DNA of 64,000 nt from Betaproteobacteria bacterium (GTDB lineage: Bacteria; Pseudomonadota; Gammaproteobacteria; Burkholderiales; SG8-39), in the NCBI GenBank assembly GCA_005881575.1, contig VBCA01000017.1, forward strand, positions 17,812-81,811. The letters run 5' to 3'. This document shows, one piece after another, positions 8,345 through 19,423 of the stretch. Numbering within the stretch: the stretch's first letter is position 1; each line of letters starts with the position of its first letter. A program made the translations under genes and the position numbers. The notes beneath the pieces were generated by a model. It saw only the letters and a list, made by a program, of their open reading frames with translations. It made no database searches and was not told the origin of the DNA.

Positions 8345-8800
8345 TTAGTCGCTGGAGCGAACGAGGAACTCGGTTCCGCGCACCCCGAGTATCGAAGAAG
8401 GAGTCTTCACTTTCATTGCATCGGGAGACTGCTTGGCTATTTTTCCAGACACCACCGAAAGAGTTCCCCTGCGGAGAGAGGATTCGAAAGCACCTTCGTG
8501 CGTAGTCGAGTTGAACGCGTATCGCTCGATGGCTAGCACGCTGTTGGGGCCGACTGACAAAAGCGAATTGTCCACGAAGGCGATACCGGCCGATCCGTCC
8601 GCCCCGGTCACCACGGTGTCGGTTGCCTGCAGATGCGTTCCTACGCGTGCCGGGATGCGCTGGCCGCTGCGCTCGAGATACACAGAACCCCTGGCGACTC
8701 TGAACTGCGCTATATCACTACCCCAGCTTGCGATCGGCACAATGCTGCACGCGCAAACAACGAGAAACCGACGAATGACGATCAAACGAGTCGATTGCAT
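8345..8800 (-). CDS. FecR-domain periplasmic protein
   Basis: This 151-residue protein has a signal peptide (ending near PIASWGSD) and one FecR domain: ARGSVYLERSGQRIPARVG, DTVVTGADGSAGIAFVDN and the terminal TPSSILGVRGTEFLVR. It is not fused to a membrane anchor or sigma-regulator tail as in classical FecR; it ends right after the domain. The ATG at 8800 follows a run of six G, a usable ribosome site, and is preferred over an upstream in-frame start at 8833. Related FecR proteins often neighbour CHASE2 proteins, so a joint sensory role with the adjacent phosphatase is likely but unproven. Confidence 0.85.
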   Translation of the reverse strand: MQSTRLIVIRRFLVVCACSIVPIASWGSDIAQFRVARGSVYLERSGQRIPARVGTHLQATDTVVTGADGSAGIAFVDNSLLSVGPNSVLAIERYAFNSTTHEGAFESSLRRGTLSVVSGKIAKQSPDAMKVKTPSSILGVRGTEFLVRSSD

Positions 8801-8916
8801 TACAACCCCCCAATAATTGGCCTGCCTTTGCAACTGCGGAGGTGGCCAGCGCCTGCGAGGCCGCTTTGTTCCTATCTATAATAGCTTAAACAGCCTTTTC
8901 CCGGCTCATCCCGTCG

Positions 8917-9345
8917 ATGGCTAACGCCCCGCTTGCCCGGTTCCCGGCCAGGATGGACTCCATGGTCGAAATCCGAACCTTTGTTGAGGACGCGTGTACC
9001 ACCGCCGGGATAGGCCGGGAAGACTGCCTGAAGGTCCTCCTTATCGTCGAGGAACTATTCACGAATACGGTCACCCACGGCTATTGCGAAGAGAGCGAAT
9101 CCCCGGTGTGGATCGCATTTGATCCCCGTGACACGGGATTTATTTTGCGCTATGAGGACGCGGCCCCGCCGCACAATCCGTTCGGCGAATTTCGTCCCAT
9201 GGATACGGGCGTCCTCGTTGCTCAGCAACCGGTGGGCGGTCTCGGCTTGAAATTGATCAGGTCGCTCGCGAGGGACGCGAGCTACAGCCGAGAAGGCGAG
9301 CGCAACTGTATCCGGCTTACGTTCGCCACAAGTCCGAGCGATTGA
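8917..9345 (+). CDS. RsbW-like serine kinase / ATP-binding anti-sigma protein
   Basis: This 142-residue GHKL ATPase has an N box at VEELFTNTVTHGY and a G1-like segment at YEDAAPPHNPFG. A G2 box is at VGGLGLKLIRSLARDASY, with a final IRLTF strand. This layout is that of RsbW/SpoIIAB-type kinases, which phosphorylate STAS antagonists and hold a sigma factor or other target. It has no histidine phosphoacceptor domain. It is the third element, with the STAS protein (4237) and the PP2C phosphatase (5673), of a partner-switching set. No sigma factor gene is in the window, so the output is unknown. Confidence 0.85.
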   Translation: MANAPLARFPARMDSMVEIRTFVEDACTTAGIGREDCLKVLLIVEELFTNTVTHGYCEESESPVWIAFDPRDTGFILRYEDAAPPHNPFGEFRPMDTGVLVAQQPVGGLGLKLIRSLARDASYSREGERNCIRLTFATSPSD

Positions 9346-9361
9346 CTGCGCTTGCCAACCC

Positions 9362-11402
<2,041 letters not shown>

Positions 11403-11461
11403 CTGAGATATCGTCACGAGACAGGCTCATCACACTTCTGACGGTTTCCGTTAGAATTTCG

Positions 11462-11490
11462 AGGCGGCAGTTCCTGCCGCCTTTTATTTT
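11462..11490 (+). terminator. Intrinsic terminator after thiC
   Basis: AGGCGGCAG (11462-11470) and CTGCCGCCT (11474-11482) form a perfect 9-bp stem with a 3-nt loop. TTTATTTT follows. It ends 11 bp before the uppP start codon. Confidence 0.85.
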
Positions 11491-11501
11491 CTGGAGACGC
11501 C

Positions 11502-12326
11502 GTGGAATTCGCGCTACTCGCAAAGGCTTTCGTCCTCGGCGTCGTGGAAGGGCTGACCGAGTTTCTGCCGATCTCGTCAACCGGACACCTGATTCTCGTC
11601 GGCGAGCTGCTTGGCTTCACCGATGAGAAGGCGAAGGTATTCGAGATCGTGATCCAGACCGGCGCGATGTTCGCGGTCGTCTGGGAATACCGTGCGCGAT
11701 TCGGGCGTGTATTGGCGGGCCTTATCACCGATCGCGCGGCGCAGCGTTTCGCGCTCAATCTCCTAGTCGCTTTCACTCCTGCAGCGGTGTTAGGCCTCGC
11801 GTTCGGCAAGCTGATCAAGACCTATCTTTTCCACGCCGTGCCCGTTGCGCTCGCGTTCATCGCCGGAGCGTTCATCATTCTTTGGGTGGAAAGACGTCGA
11901 CGCGCCGCCGTGATTCAAAACGTGGACGAAATGACCTGGAAAGACGCGTTGAAAGTCGGCATTGCGCAGGCGTTCGCGCTGATCCCCGGTACTTCGCGTT
12001 CGGGAGCGACCATCATCGGCGGGATGTTGTTCGGACTTTCGCGGCGCACCGCGACGGAGTTTTCCTTTTTCCTGGCCGTGCCGACGCTCGTGGCAGCCGG
12101 CGCATACGATTTCTGGAAGAACCGCGCGCTCTTCGCTTCGGGCGATGTGGGGATGTTCGCGGTCGGCTCGATCGCGGCGTTCGTGTCCGCTTTCCTTTGC
12201 GTACGTTGGCTGCTGCGCTACATCGCCGCGCACGACTTCACGCCGTTCGCATGGTACCGGATCGCTTTCGGCGCAGCGGTACTCGTTACGGCCTACACGG
12301 GAATCGTCAATTGGTCGGCGGGATAG
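11502..12326 (+). CDS. uppP: Undecaprenyl-diphosphatase (BacA family)
   Basis: This 274-residue polytopic inner-membrane protein dephosphorylates undecaprenyl pyrophosphate, recycling the lipid carrier for peptidoglycan and LPS O-units. [17 protein letters not shown] and [13 protein letters not shown] are the two signature catalytic regions. About eight hydrophobic helices are visible. The GTG start at 11502 follows CTGGAG. It lies just downstream of the thiC terminator, so it must be expressed by read-through or from a promoter overlapping the thiC end. Confidence 0.96.
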   Translation: MEFALLAKAFVLGVVEGLTEFLPISSTGHLILVGELLGFTDEKAKVFEIVIQTGAMFAVVWEYRARFGRVLAGLITDRAAQRFALNLLVAFTPAAVLGLAFGKLIKTYLFHAVPVALAFIAGAFIILWVERRRRAAVIQNVDEMTWKDALKVGIAQAFALIPGTSRSGATIIGGMLFGLSRRTATEFSFFLAVPTLVAAGAYDFWKNRALFASGDVGMFAVGSIAAFVSAFLCVRWLLRYIAAHDFTPFAWYRIAFGAAVLVTAYTGIVNWSAG

Positions 12327-12349
12327 AGGCGATCGGGCCCTCCTTTAGG

Positions 12350-12811
12350 TCAGCCTTGGATCCAGGGTAAGCCCGCGAATCGCCAACCGCCGACCGTACC
12401 GCGATGGCCCTGCGGATCCTTCTCGCCTTCGAATCCCTCGAGCACGTTGTAGGAGTTGGGATAGCCGGCTTGCGTTGCCGCTACGGCGGCGTGGTGCGAG
12501 CGCGCCCCGGAGCGGCACAAGAATATTACCGGTGCTTCCCTTTTCGCGACCCGCGCCTGGAGCTGCTCAACGAACCGCGGATTGCGCTCGCCACTCGGGT
12601 AGGTGTTCCATTCGATCAATACCGACTCAGGAATATGACCGACATAGTCCCACTCGGCCTGGGTGCGCACGTCGACCAATCTTGCGTCCGGGACATTTTG
12701 AATCACCGCGTGGGCTTCACGCGGCAGCAATGCTCCGGCGTAAGGTAGGTTCATCGCCTTAGCTCGCTCTTGGGCCTGGGCGAGGATGCCCTCAACGGAA
12801 TCTTTCTTCAT
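12350..12811 (-). CDS. Rhodanese-domain sulfurtransferase
   Basis: A 153-residue single rhodanese domain. The active-site loop is CRSGARS (Cys at about residue 99), preceded by LVDVRTQAEWDYVGHIP and followed by YNVLEGFEG. It would move a sulfane sulfur from thiosulfate or a persulfide donor to an acceptor in the cytoplasm; no signal peptide is seen. ATG 12811 (MKKDSVEG) is preferred over an ATG ten codons upstream. It is divergent from glnA, which shares its upstream region, and convergent with uppP. The physiological substrate is unknown. Confidence 0.88.
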   Translation of the reverse strand: MKKDSVEGILAQAQERAKAMNLPYAGALLPREAHAVIQNVPDARLVDVRTQAEWDYVGHIPESVLIEWNTYPSGERNPRFVEQLQARVAKREAPVIFLCRSGARSHHAAVAATQAGYPNSYNVLEGFEGEKDPQGHRGTVGGWRFAGLPWIQG

Positions 12812-12876
12812 GATGGAATTCAGCGGTAACGGGATATGCATAGTTTAGCTCCAGGCGAAGCCGTCGGAGTTGATTC

Positions 12877-12891
12877 GCACTGACGCGGTGC
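12877..12891 (+). promoter_or_regulatory. Distal NtrC-type box of glnA
   Basis: GCACT-GACGC-GGTGC matches the NtrC palindrome GCACC-N5-GGTGC with one mismatch. Its centre is 31 bp, about three helical turns, from the second box. It is a candidate enhancer site for the ntrC product encoded downstream. Confidence 0.6.
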
Positions 12892-12907
12892 GCATAATGG
12901 CTGCTTT

Positions 12908-12922
12908 GCGCCGGTTTGGTGC
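12908..12922 (+). promoter_or_regulatory. Proximal NtrC-type box of glnA
   Basis: GCGCC-GGTTT-GGTGC matches GCACC-N5-GGTGC with one mismatch. It lies about 65 bp upstream of the sigma-54 promoter. The paired arrangement resembles the enterobacterial glnA enhancer. Confidence 0.65.
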
Positions 12923-12987
12923 GCCAGCCCCTAAAATCGCGTCGAGTGCTCGCTTTTGACACAATGGCCTGCCTTTTTTGCGCCGGA

Positions 12988-13003
12988 TGGCATGGAATCT
13001 GCA
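12988..13003 (+). promoter_or_regulatory. Sigma-54 promoter of glnA
   Basis: TGGCATGGAATCTGCA fits the -24/-12 consensus TGGCACG-N4-TTGCA, keeping the invariant GG and GC at correct spacing with two mismatches. It is about 73 bp upstream of the glnA ATG and downstream of two NtrC-like boxes. Confidence 0.75.
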
Positions 13004-13075
13004 GAGATTCCCTCGATCTAGCGCTTGTTTCCCTTCCTAACTCACCAACAATCCGAACCCTGAGGAGATCCTGCA

Positions 13076-14491
13076 ATGGCAATGTCTGCCAATGACGTCA
13101 TGAAATTGATCAAGGACAAGGAGGTCAAGTTCGTGGACCTGCGCTTCACCGACACCCGCGGCAAGGAGCAACACGTCTCCGTGCCGGTCAAGGCGTTCAC
13201 CATGGACAAGTTCGAGAGCGGACATTTCTTCGACGGTTCCTCGATCGCGGGGTGGAAGAGCATCGAGGCCTCGGACATGCTGTTGATGCCCGATCCAGAC
13301 AGTGCGCGAATGGACCCTTTTACGGATGAGCCGGTGCTCAACATCACCTGCGATTGCGTCGAACCCACCGATGGAAAAGGCTACGACCGCGACCCGCGCA
13401 CCATCGCTAAACGCGCCGAGGCCTACCTGAAATCGAGCGGTTTGGGCGACACCGCGTATTTCGGTCCCGAGCCCGAATTCTTCATTTTCGACTCGGTGAC
13501 CTGGAATGTGGACATGTCCGGTTGTTTCTGCAAGATCAAATCCGAGGAAGCGCCGTGGTCCTCCGGGGAGGAGTACGAGGGCGGCAACATGGGTCACCGT
13601 GCCCCGATAAAAGGCGGCTATTTTCCAGTGCCGCCGACGGACACGCTGCAGGATATTAGGAACGCCATGGTGCTCGCAATGGAGCAGCAGGGCGTTGAGT
13701 GCGAAGTGCATCATCACGAAGTGGGTGCGATGGGCCAGAACGAAATCGGTACTAAGTTCAACAGCCTGGTGAAACGCGCCGACTGGATGCAGATTCTGAA
13801 ATACACGGTCTGGAACGTTGCCCATTCCTATGGGAAAACCGCGACCTTCATGCCCAAGCCCGTCGTAGGCGATAACGGCTCGGGGATGCACGTCCATCAG
13901 TCGGTGTGGAAAGAGGGCAAGAACTTGTTTCAGGGTGACGGCTACTCGGGGCTGTCCGACTTCGCCCTGTACTACATCGGCGGCATCATCAAGCACGCAA
14001 AAGCCTTGAACGCGATTACCAATCCGGGTACCAATTCGTACAAGCGCCTGGTGCCGGGGTTCGAGGCACCGATCAACCTCGCTTACTCGTCGCGCAACCG
14101 TTCCGCCGCCTGCCGCATCCCGCTCGTCACCAACCCCAAGGCGCGCCGGGTAGAAGTGCGCTTTCCGGACCCGACGACCAATTCTTATCTCGCTTTTGCG
14201 GCGATGCTGATGGCCGGACTGGACGGAGTGCAGAACAAGATTCACCCTGGCGACCCGATCGACAAAAACATGTACGACTTGCCGCCGGCCCAGGCAAAAA
14301 AGGTCCAGCAGGTGTGCTCGTCACTCGAAATGGCCCTGGAATGCCTCAACAAGGACCGCGACTTTCTGACCAGGGGCGGGGTGTTCTCCGACGACATGCT
14401 TGACGCCTACTGTTCCCTGAAGCATGAGGAGCTCACGCGCTTTCGCATGACGACCCACCCGGTCGAGTTCGACATGTACTACAGCTCGTAA
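13076..14491 (+). CDS. glnA: Glutamine synthetase, type I
   Basis: This 471-residue dodecameric enzyme makes glutamine from glutamate, ammonia and ATP. Visible signatures are [18 protein letters not shown], the ATP-binding [16 protein letters not shown], and [10 protein letters not shown]. The adenylylation site is KNMYDLPP, with Tyr400, so GlnE-type covalent control is expected. Length matches the family. The ATG at 13076 has GAGGAG upstream. Transcription is probably sigma-54/NtrC dependent, with ntrBC encoded 0.7 kb downstream. A terminator follows at 14550. Confidence 0.98.
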   Translation: MAMSANDVMKLIKDKEVKFVDLRFTDTRGKEQHVSVPVKAFTMDKFESGHFFDGSSIAGWKSIEASDMLLMPDPDSARMDPFTDEPVLNITCDCVEPTDGKGYDRDPRTIAKRAEAYLKSSGLGDTAYFGPEPEFFIFDSVTWNVDMSGCFCKIKSEEAPWSSGEEYEGGNMGHRAPIKGGYFPVPPTDTLQDIRNAMVLAMEQQGVECEVHHHEVGAMGQNEIGTKFNSLVKRADWMQILKYTVWNVAHSYGKTATFMPKPVVGDNGSGMHVHQSVWKEGKNLFQGDGYSGLSDFALYYIGGIIKHAKALNAITNPGTNSYKRLVPGFEAPINLAYSSRNRSAACRIPLVTNPKARRVEVRFPDPTTNSYLAFAAMLMAGLDGVQNKIHPGDPIDKNMYDLPPAQAKKVQQVCSSLEMALECLNKDRDFLTRGGVFSDDMLDAYCSLKHEELTRFRMTTHPVEFDMYYSS

Positions 14492-14549
14492 AAGGCGCAA
14501 ACCCAAGGGCCCCATGGGGCCGGGCCGGGATTCCAATCCAAATAAGGGG

Positions 14550-14588
14550 AGGACGGAGTACCCGAAGTCGGGTGTTTCGTCCTTTTTT
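14550..14588 (+). terminator. Intrinsic terminator after glnA
   Basis: AGGACG (14550-14555) pairs with CGTCCT (14578-14583) around an inner ACCCGA/TCGGGT hairpin (14560-14573). A run of T to 14588 follows. It separates glnA from the DUF4124-ntrBC genes. Confidence 0.8.
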
Positions 14589-14649
14589 CATTTGAAATCA
14601 GGGTTGTTTTGGCCTACACTTAAAGCTCCCACTAGGGTCCGGGGGGGTG

Positions 14650-15111
14650 ATGGCACTGAACAAGCGATTGATCGGCTGGGTTTTTCTCGCGTTGGTGACG
14701 CCCTGGGGCCGCGCTCAGAGCGAAGTGTACAAGTGCCCCGATGCGAGCGGGCGTCCGACTTACACCAATGTCAAACGCGACACGGTGGGCAAGAACTGCA
14801 CATTGGTGAGCAAGGAAGTGTCCGTCGTTCCTGCCCAGGTCCCCACGCGCGCGGTGCAATCTTCAGCCGTAACGGACCCTGCTTGGGCGCGCAACGAGAA
14901 CCGCCGCAGGATTCTCGAGTCAGAGCTTCAAAACGAGCAGCAACTACTCGCCGATGCCCGGCAGAAGCTGACCGAGCAGGAAGGAACTCGCGACGGCGAC
15001 GAGCGCAACTACGCTCGCGTGCTCGAGCGACTGAAGCCGTACCAGGAAGCGGTCAGCCAGCACACAAAGAACATCGAGCAGCTTCGCAGCGAGCTCGGAC
15101 GCCTCAAATAG
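14650..15111 (+). CDS. DUF4124-domain periplasmic coiled-coil protein
   Basis: This 153-residue protein has a signal peptide (LIGWVFLALVTPWGRAQ) and a DUF4124 motif EVYKCPDASGRPTYTN. A long charged helix from about residue 85 (RRRILESELQNEQQLLADA to the end) is predicted coiled coil. The ATG at 14650 follows seven G. DUF4124 proteins are common in beta- and gammaproteobacteria and have no assigned function. Its place between glnA and ntrB is the interesting point. It could be co-transcribed with ntrBC, but a nitrogen role is only guilt by association. Confidence 0.82.
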   Translation: MALNKRLIGWVFLALVTPWGRAQSEVYKCPDASGRPTYTNVKRDTVGKNCTLVSKEVSVVPAQVPTRAVQSSAVTDPAWARNENRRRILESELQNEQQLLADARQKLTEQEGTRDGDERNYARVLERLKPYQEAVSQHTKNIEQLRSELGRLK

Positions 15112-15235
15112 GAGCGACTCGCGCCGCTCTTACGAATCGGGTGACCTGGCCCGGGCGGGGTCCTGCTTTTTTGGCGCTGCACGGCGCACGCGCGTGGCGC
15201 CATGGCCGCCCCGTTCCCAGAAACGGGTCGCACCC

Positions 15236-16303
15236 ATGAGTCCGGCAGTCTCGCCGGGCTTGGACTGGCTCGCCACCGCCGTGGTCCTTTTGGATCGGGC
15301 CCTTCATGTAAGGTACCTGAACCCTGCGGCGGAAACCTTGTTCGCGGCTAGCCGTAAGAGCGTCCTCGACCAAGCTTTTCCAGGACTTTTTGCAGAGTCG
15401 GGTTCCCTAGCGGCTCTGTTGCATCAAGCGATTCGCGAAGAGCGCGGCTTTGCTGATCAGGACTTGATCCTCGTTCCAACGGGCCAGGAACCCCTGCATC
15501 TTGACTGCATTGTTACGCCGGTCGAGCTGCCGCAAGCCGCGCTGCTGCTCGAGCTGCGGCCGATAGACCAGAGGCTACGCATCGAACGAGAAGAGCAGCG
15601 CATGACGCAGCACCGGGCAAATCGCGAGCTGATCCGCAACCTGGCTCACGAAATCAAGAATCCGCTGGGAGGTTTGCGCGGGTCTGCTCAACTCCTCGAA
15701 CGCGAGCTCGACCGGCCGAGCCTGCGCGAATACACCCGGGTGATCATCAAGGAGGCCGACCGTCTGCAGGCCCTCATGGACCGGCTTCTTACACCGCATC
15801 GTCCTCCGAATCAGGTGCCGATGAACATCCATGAAGTATGCGAACGAGTGCGCAGCCTCATTCTTGCGGAGTTTCCCGAAGGCATACGCGTAACACGCGA
15901 TTACGACGTCGGTCTACCTGAGTTTCGCGGGGATCCTGAGCAACTCATCCAAGCTGTGCTCAACATCGCGCGGAACGCCGCGCAGGCGATACTGGGAGCC
16001 GGTGCCGCGGCGGGGCTCCAAAACCCGGGCGAAATCGTCCTGCGCACCCGAGTTGCCCGCCAAGTGACGCTCGCCCGGCGCTTTCACAGGCTGGCATTAG
16101 AATTGCAAGTGGTAGACAACGGGCCGGGCGTTCCAGCGGAAATCCGCGACCAGATTTTCTATCCGCTGGTATCCGGCCGTGAAGGTGGAACCGGGCTCGG
16201 CTTGACGCTCGCGCAGACTTTCGTGCAGCAGCACCACGGGGTGGTGGAATGCGACAGTCAGCCGGGAAGAACCAGCTTCCGCATCGTGCTACCGCTTCGC
16301 TGA
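15236..16303 (+). CDS. ntrB: Nitrogen-regulation sensor histidine kinase NtrB (GlnL)
   Basis: About 355 residues, cytoplasmic with no membrane helix. The N-terminal PAS domain (VVLLDRALHVRYLNPAAETL) is followed by a HisKA domain with phosphoacceptor His138 in NLAHEIKNPLGGLRG. The C-terminal HATPase has an N box (AVLNIARNAAQA), a G1 (VVDNGPGVP) and a G2 (GREGGTGLGLTLAQ). It phosphorylates NtrC under nitrogen limitation, normally under PII control. ATG 15236 is preferred over one 14 codons upstream because the PAS alignment begins near it. It is 6 bp from ntrC. Confidence 0.95.
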   Translation: MSPAVSPGLDWLATAVVLLDRALHVRYLNPAAETLFAASRKSVLDQAFPGLFAESGSLAALLHQAIREERGFADQDLILVPTGQEPLHLDCIVTPVELPQAALLLELRPIDQRLRIEREEQRMTQHRANRELIRNLAHEIKNPLGGLRGSAQLLERELDRPSLREYTRVIIKEADRLQALMDRLLTPHRPPNQVPMNIHEVCERVRSLILAEFPEGIRVTRDYDVGLPEFRGDPEQLIQAVLNIARNAAQAILGAGAAAGLQNPGEIVLRTRVARQVTLARRFHRLALELQVVDNGPGVPAEIRDQIFYPLVSGREGGTGLGLTLAQTFVQQHHGVVECDSQPGRTSFRIVLPLR

Positions 16304-16309
16304 AAGACG

Positions 16310-17719
16310 ATGATGAGACCTGTCTGGGTCATCGATGACGACCGCTCCATCCGTTGGGTGTTCGAGAAGGCCCTTGCACGCGAAGGCATTCCCTTCAAAA
16401 CCTTTGCTCAGGCGACTGAGGCGATGGAGGCGCTCGAGGCGGCCGGCGCTCCGCAGGTGCTCGTTTCGGATATCCGCATGCCCGGCACCTCGGGCTTGGA
16501 GCTGCTGCAAACTCTAAAGCAGCGTTTCCCCGATCTTCCGGTCATCGTCATGACGGCGTACTCCGATTTGGAGTCGGCGGTGGCCGCGTTCCAGGGGGGC
16601 GCGTTCGAATATCTGCCAAAGCCTTTCGATGTTGACCAGGCGGTCGAGCTCATACGCCGGGCACTGGGCGAGAGCGCGCGGGAGGGCGAAGCCGCGGAGT
16701 CGTTGCCCGAGACACCGGACATCCTCGGGCAGGCGCAGTCGATGCAGGAGGTATTCCGCGCAGTCGGGCGCTTGTCGCAATCGAGCGCCACGGTCCTGAT
16801 CACTGGCGAGTCCGGAACGGGGAAGGAACTCGTGGCGCGGGCGTTGCATCGCCATAGCCCGCGCGCAGACAAGCCATTCATCGCAATAAACACTGCGGCA
16901 ATGCCAAAGGACCTTCTGGAATCGGAGCTGTTCGGACACGAGCGCGGTGCCTTCACGGGAGCACAGGCATTGCGGCGGGGTCGCTTCGAGCAGGCCGAAG
17001 GCGGCACCTTGTTCCTGGATGAGATCGGCGACATGCCGGCCGAGCTGCAAACACGCTTGCTGCGCGTATTGTCTGACGGAACTTTCTATCGGGTTGGCGG
17101 CCATCAGCCGATTCGCGCGAGTGTCCGCGTCATCGCAGCGACGAATCAAGACCTCGAAGCGCGGGTTCGCGAAGGCCTGTTCCGCGAGGATCTATATCAC
17201 CGGCTGAACGTAATCCGGCTACGCCTTCCCTCGCTGCGCGAACGCCGCGAAGACATTCCGCTGCTTGCGCGACACTTCCTGGCAAAATCGGCTCGGGAGC
17301 TCGGCGTGGAGCCCAAGCGTCTGTCGGATTCGGCGATGGCCCGCCTCTCAGCCCAGAATCTCGCCGGAAACGTCCGTCAGCTCGAAAATGTGTGCCACTG
17401 GCTCACCGTGATGTCACCCACGCAGATCATCGAAGTCGGCGATTTTCCGCAGGATCTCCGCGAGGATGCCGCAACGCCCTCGGGCGAGTGGCTCGCGGCG
17501 CTCGCACGCGAAGCGGATCGCAGACTGGTAAACGGGGAAACGAACATCATGGAGGAACTCTCGAAGAGCTTCGAAAAAACGCTGATCGCGAAGGCCCTCG
17601 CGCATACGGGCGGCCGACGCATCGAGGCGGCGGGCCGGCTCGGCATCGGTCGCAATACGATCACCCGCAAGATCGATGAGCTGGGTATCGGAGATGGGAC
17701 GCTGACCGACGCGGAATAG
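16310..17719 (+). CDS. ntrC: Nitrogen-regulation response regulator NtrC (sigma-54 activator)
   Basis: This 469-residue protein has three domains. The receiver carries phospho-Asp54 (LVSDIRMPGTSG). The AAA+ sigma-54 activation domain has Walker A GESGTGKE, the sigma-54 contact loop GAFTGA and GGTLFLDEIGDMP. The C-terminal Fis-type helix-turn-helix is GGRRIEAAGRLGIGRNTITR. It activates sigma-54 promoters of nitrogen genes. The NtrC-like boxes before glnA in this window are its expected targets. Two consecutive ATGs open the gene; the first is used here. Confidence 0.97.
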   Translation: MMRPVWVIDDDRSIRWVFEKALAREGIPFKTFAQATEAMEALEAAGAPQVLVSDIRMPGTSGLELLQTLKQRFPDLPVIVMTAYSDLESAVAAFQGGAFEYLPKPFDVDQAVELIRRALGESAREGEAAESLPETPDILGQAQSMQEVFRAVGRLSQSSATVLITGESGTGKELVARALHRHSPRADKPFIAINTAAMPKDLLESELFGHERGAFTGAQALRRGRFEQAEGGTLFLDEIGDMPAELQTRLLRVLSDGTFYRVGGHQPIRASVRVIAATNQDLEARVREGLFREDLYHRLNVIRLRLPSLRERREDIPLLARHFLAKSARELGVEPKRLSDSAMARLSAQNLAGNVRQLENVCHWLTVMSPTQIIEVGDFPQDLREDAATPSGEWLAALAREADRRLVNGETNIMEELSKSFEKTLIAKALAHTGGRRIEAAGRLGIGRNTITRKIDELGIGDGTLTDAE

Positions 17720-17806
17720 TCGAAGATACCGTTCGGCGAGCCATTTTGAAGACGTGAATCATGAGGCTAGAATGGTTCGGCGCAGTACTTTGGGGAACAC
17801 GGCGAC

Positions 17807-19423
17807 GTGGCATCTTCGCTTGACTCTCTAACGCCAACTCTTCCGGCAGGGGTTGAAATCCGTGCGCCCGCCCTGTCCGGGGCGGAACGGGTTCTGACAC
17901 CAGCGGCCTTGAGCTTCGTCGCCAAGCTGCATCGCGCCTTCGAATCGCGCCGCCAGGACCTGCTTGCACGGCGCGCGGCGCGCCAGGGGCAATTTGACGC
18001 CGGCGAATTCCCCGATTTCATTCCGGAAACCGCGCCGCTTCGCGCCAAGGAATGGACGATCGCACCGCAGCCGAAAGACTTACTGGACCGTCGCGTCGAG
18101 ATCACGGGGCCGACCGATCGCAAAATGGTGATCAACGCGCTCAACTCGGGTGCCTCCACTTTCATGGCGGACTTCGAGGACGCCAACTGCCCGACCTGGG
18201 CCAACATGATCGAAGGCCAGGCAAACCTGTACGATGCCGTGCGCGGGAGCATCAGTTTCGTACAAGAGGGAAAGTCGTACCGCTTGAAGAACAGGGTAGC
18301 AGTTCTGATTCCGCGCCCGCGCGGCTGGCATCTGGACGAAAAACATCTCCTCGTGGACGGAAAACCTGTTTCGGGAGCCCTATTCGACTTTGCGCTGTAT
18401 TTCTTTCACAACGCCAAAGAGCTGCTTTCACGCGGCGCGGGGCCGTATTTCTACCTTCCGAAGATGGAGTCGCACCTCGAGGCCCGGCTTTGGAACGACA
18501 TTTTCAAGCTCGCCCAGAGAGAATTAGGCGTGCCGCAGGAATCGATCAAGGCCACCGCGCTGATCGAGACAGTAGTTGCCGCGTTCGAAATGGACGAGAT
18601 CCTGTGGGAGTTGCGCGAGCACTCCGCCGGTCTCAACATCGGTCGATGGGACTATATCTTTTCCTGTATCAAGAAGTTCCGCGCGAACCGCGGGTTTTGC
18701 CTCGCCGACCGCGCGCAGGTAACGATGACCGCGCCGTTCATGCGGGCCTACGCGCTGCTCCTCGTGAAGACGTGCCATCGCCGCGGCGCCCCGGCGATGG
18801 GCGGAATGGCCGCGCAGATCCCGATCAAGAATGATCCCGCGGCCAACGAAGCTGCGCTCGAGAAGGTTCGCGCCGACAAGCTGCGTGAAGTGACCGATGG
18901 CTGCGATGGAACTTGGGTTGCACATCCGGGGCTGGTGCCGATCGCTAGAGCTGTATTCGATGAGCACATGCCCCAACCCAACCAGTACGAGAAGCAACGG
19001 CCGGATGTAATCGTCGCCGCTAGGGACCTGCTCGACTTCCGGCCGGAAGGACCGATCACCGAAGCCGGTCTGCGTAACAATATCTCAGTCGGTATCCAGT
19101 ACTTGGGGGCTTGGCTTGCGGGTAACGGTTGCGTACCCGTATTCAATCTGATGGAGGATGCAGCCACCGCAGAAATCTCGCGCTCCCAGATCTGGCAGTG
19201 GATGCGTTCGTCCAAAGGGAAACTGGACGACGGCCGCAAAGTCACCCGAGAGCTGTTCGGAAGGTTACTCGCCGAAGAATTGCCTAAAGTGAAGACCTAC
19301 CTCGGTGACGAAGCATGGAATGCGGGCAAGTACGAGGAAGGCGCGAAGCTCTTCGACCGCATCACGACTGACGATCGCTATGTCGAGTTTCTTACCTTGC
19401 CGGCTTACGACTACGTCGACTGA
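17807..19423 (+). CDS. aceB: Malate synthase A
   Basis: This 538-residue enzyme condenses glyoxylate and acetyl-CoA to malate in the glyoxylate shunt. Family stretches include [49 protein letters not shown] and [19 protein letters not shown]. Length is right for the A isoform (about 530), not the 720-residue G form. The start is GTG at 17807. It stands alone on this strand; isocitrate lyase is not in the window. Its last 13 bp overlap the end of the convergent molybdenum hydroxylase gene. Confidence 0.96.
   Translation: MASSLDSLTPTLPAGVEIRAPALSGAERVLTPAALSFVAKLHRAFESRRQDLLARRAARQGQFDAGEFPDFIPETAPLRAKEWTIAPQPKDLLDRRVEITGPTDRKMVINALNSGASTFMADFEDANCPTWANMIEGQANLYDAVRGSISFVQEGKSYRLKNRVAVLIPRPRGWHLDEKHLLVDGKPVSGALFDFALYFFHNAKELLSRGAGPYFYLPKMESHLEARLWNDIFKLAQRELGVPQESIKATALIETVVAAFEMDEILWELREHSAGLNIGRWDYIFSCIKKFRANRGFCLADRAQVTMTAPFMRAYALLLVKTCHRRGAPAMGGMAAQIPIKNDPAANEAALEKVRADKLREVTDGCDGTWVAHPGLVPIARAVFDEHMPQPNQYEKQRPDVIVAARDLLDFRPEGPITEAGLRNNISVGIQYLGAWLAGNGCVPVFNLMEDAATAEISRSQIWQWMRSSKGKLDDGRKVTRELFGRLLAEELPKVKTYLGDEAWNAGKYEEGAKLFDRITTDDRYVEFLTLPAYDYVD

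Noticed and set aside
8877..8882. TATAAT between the FecR and RsbW-like genes
   Set aside because: It is a perfect -10 hexamer on the plus strand, but no -35 is present at usable spacing and the AT patch reads almost as well on the other strand.
13037..14245. 402-codon minus-strand frame
   Set aside because: It lies opposite glnA, whose identity is certain; long antisense frames are common in high-GC coding DNA.
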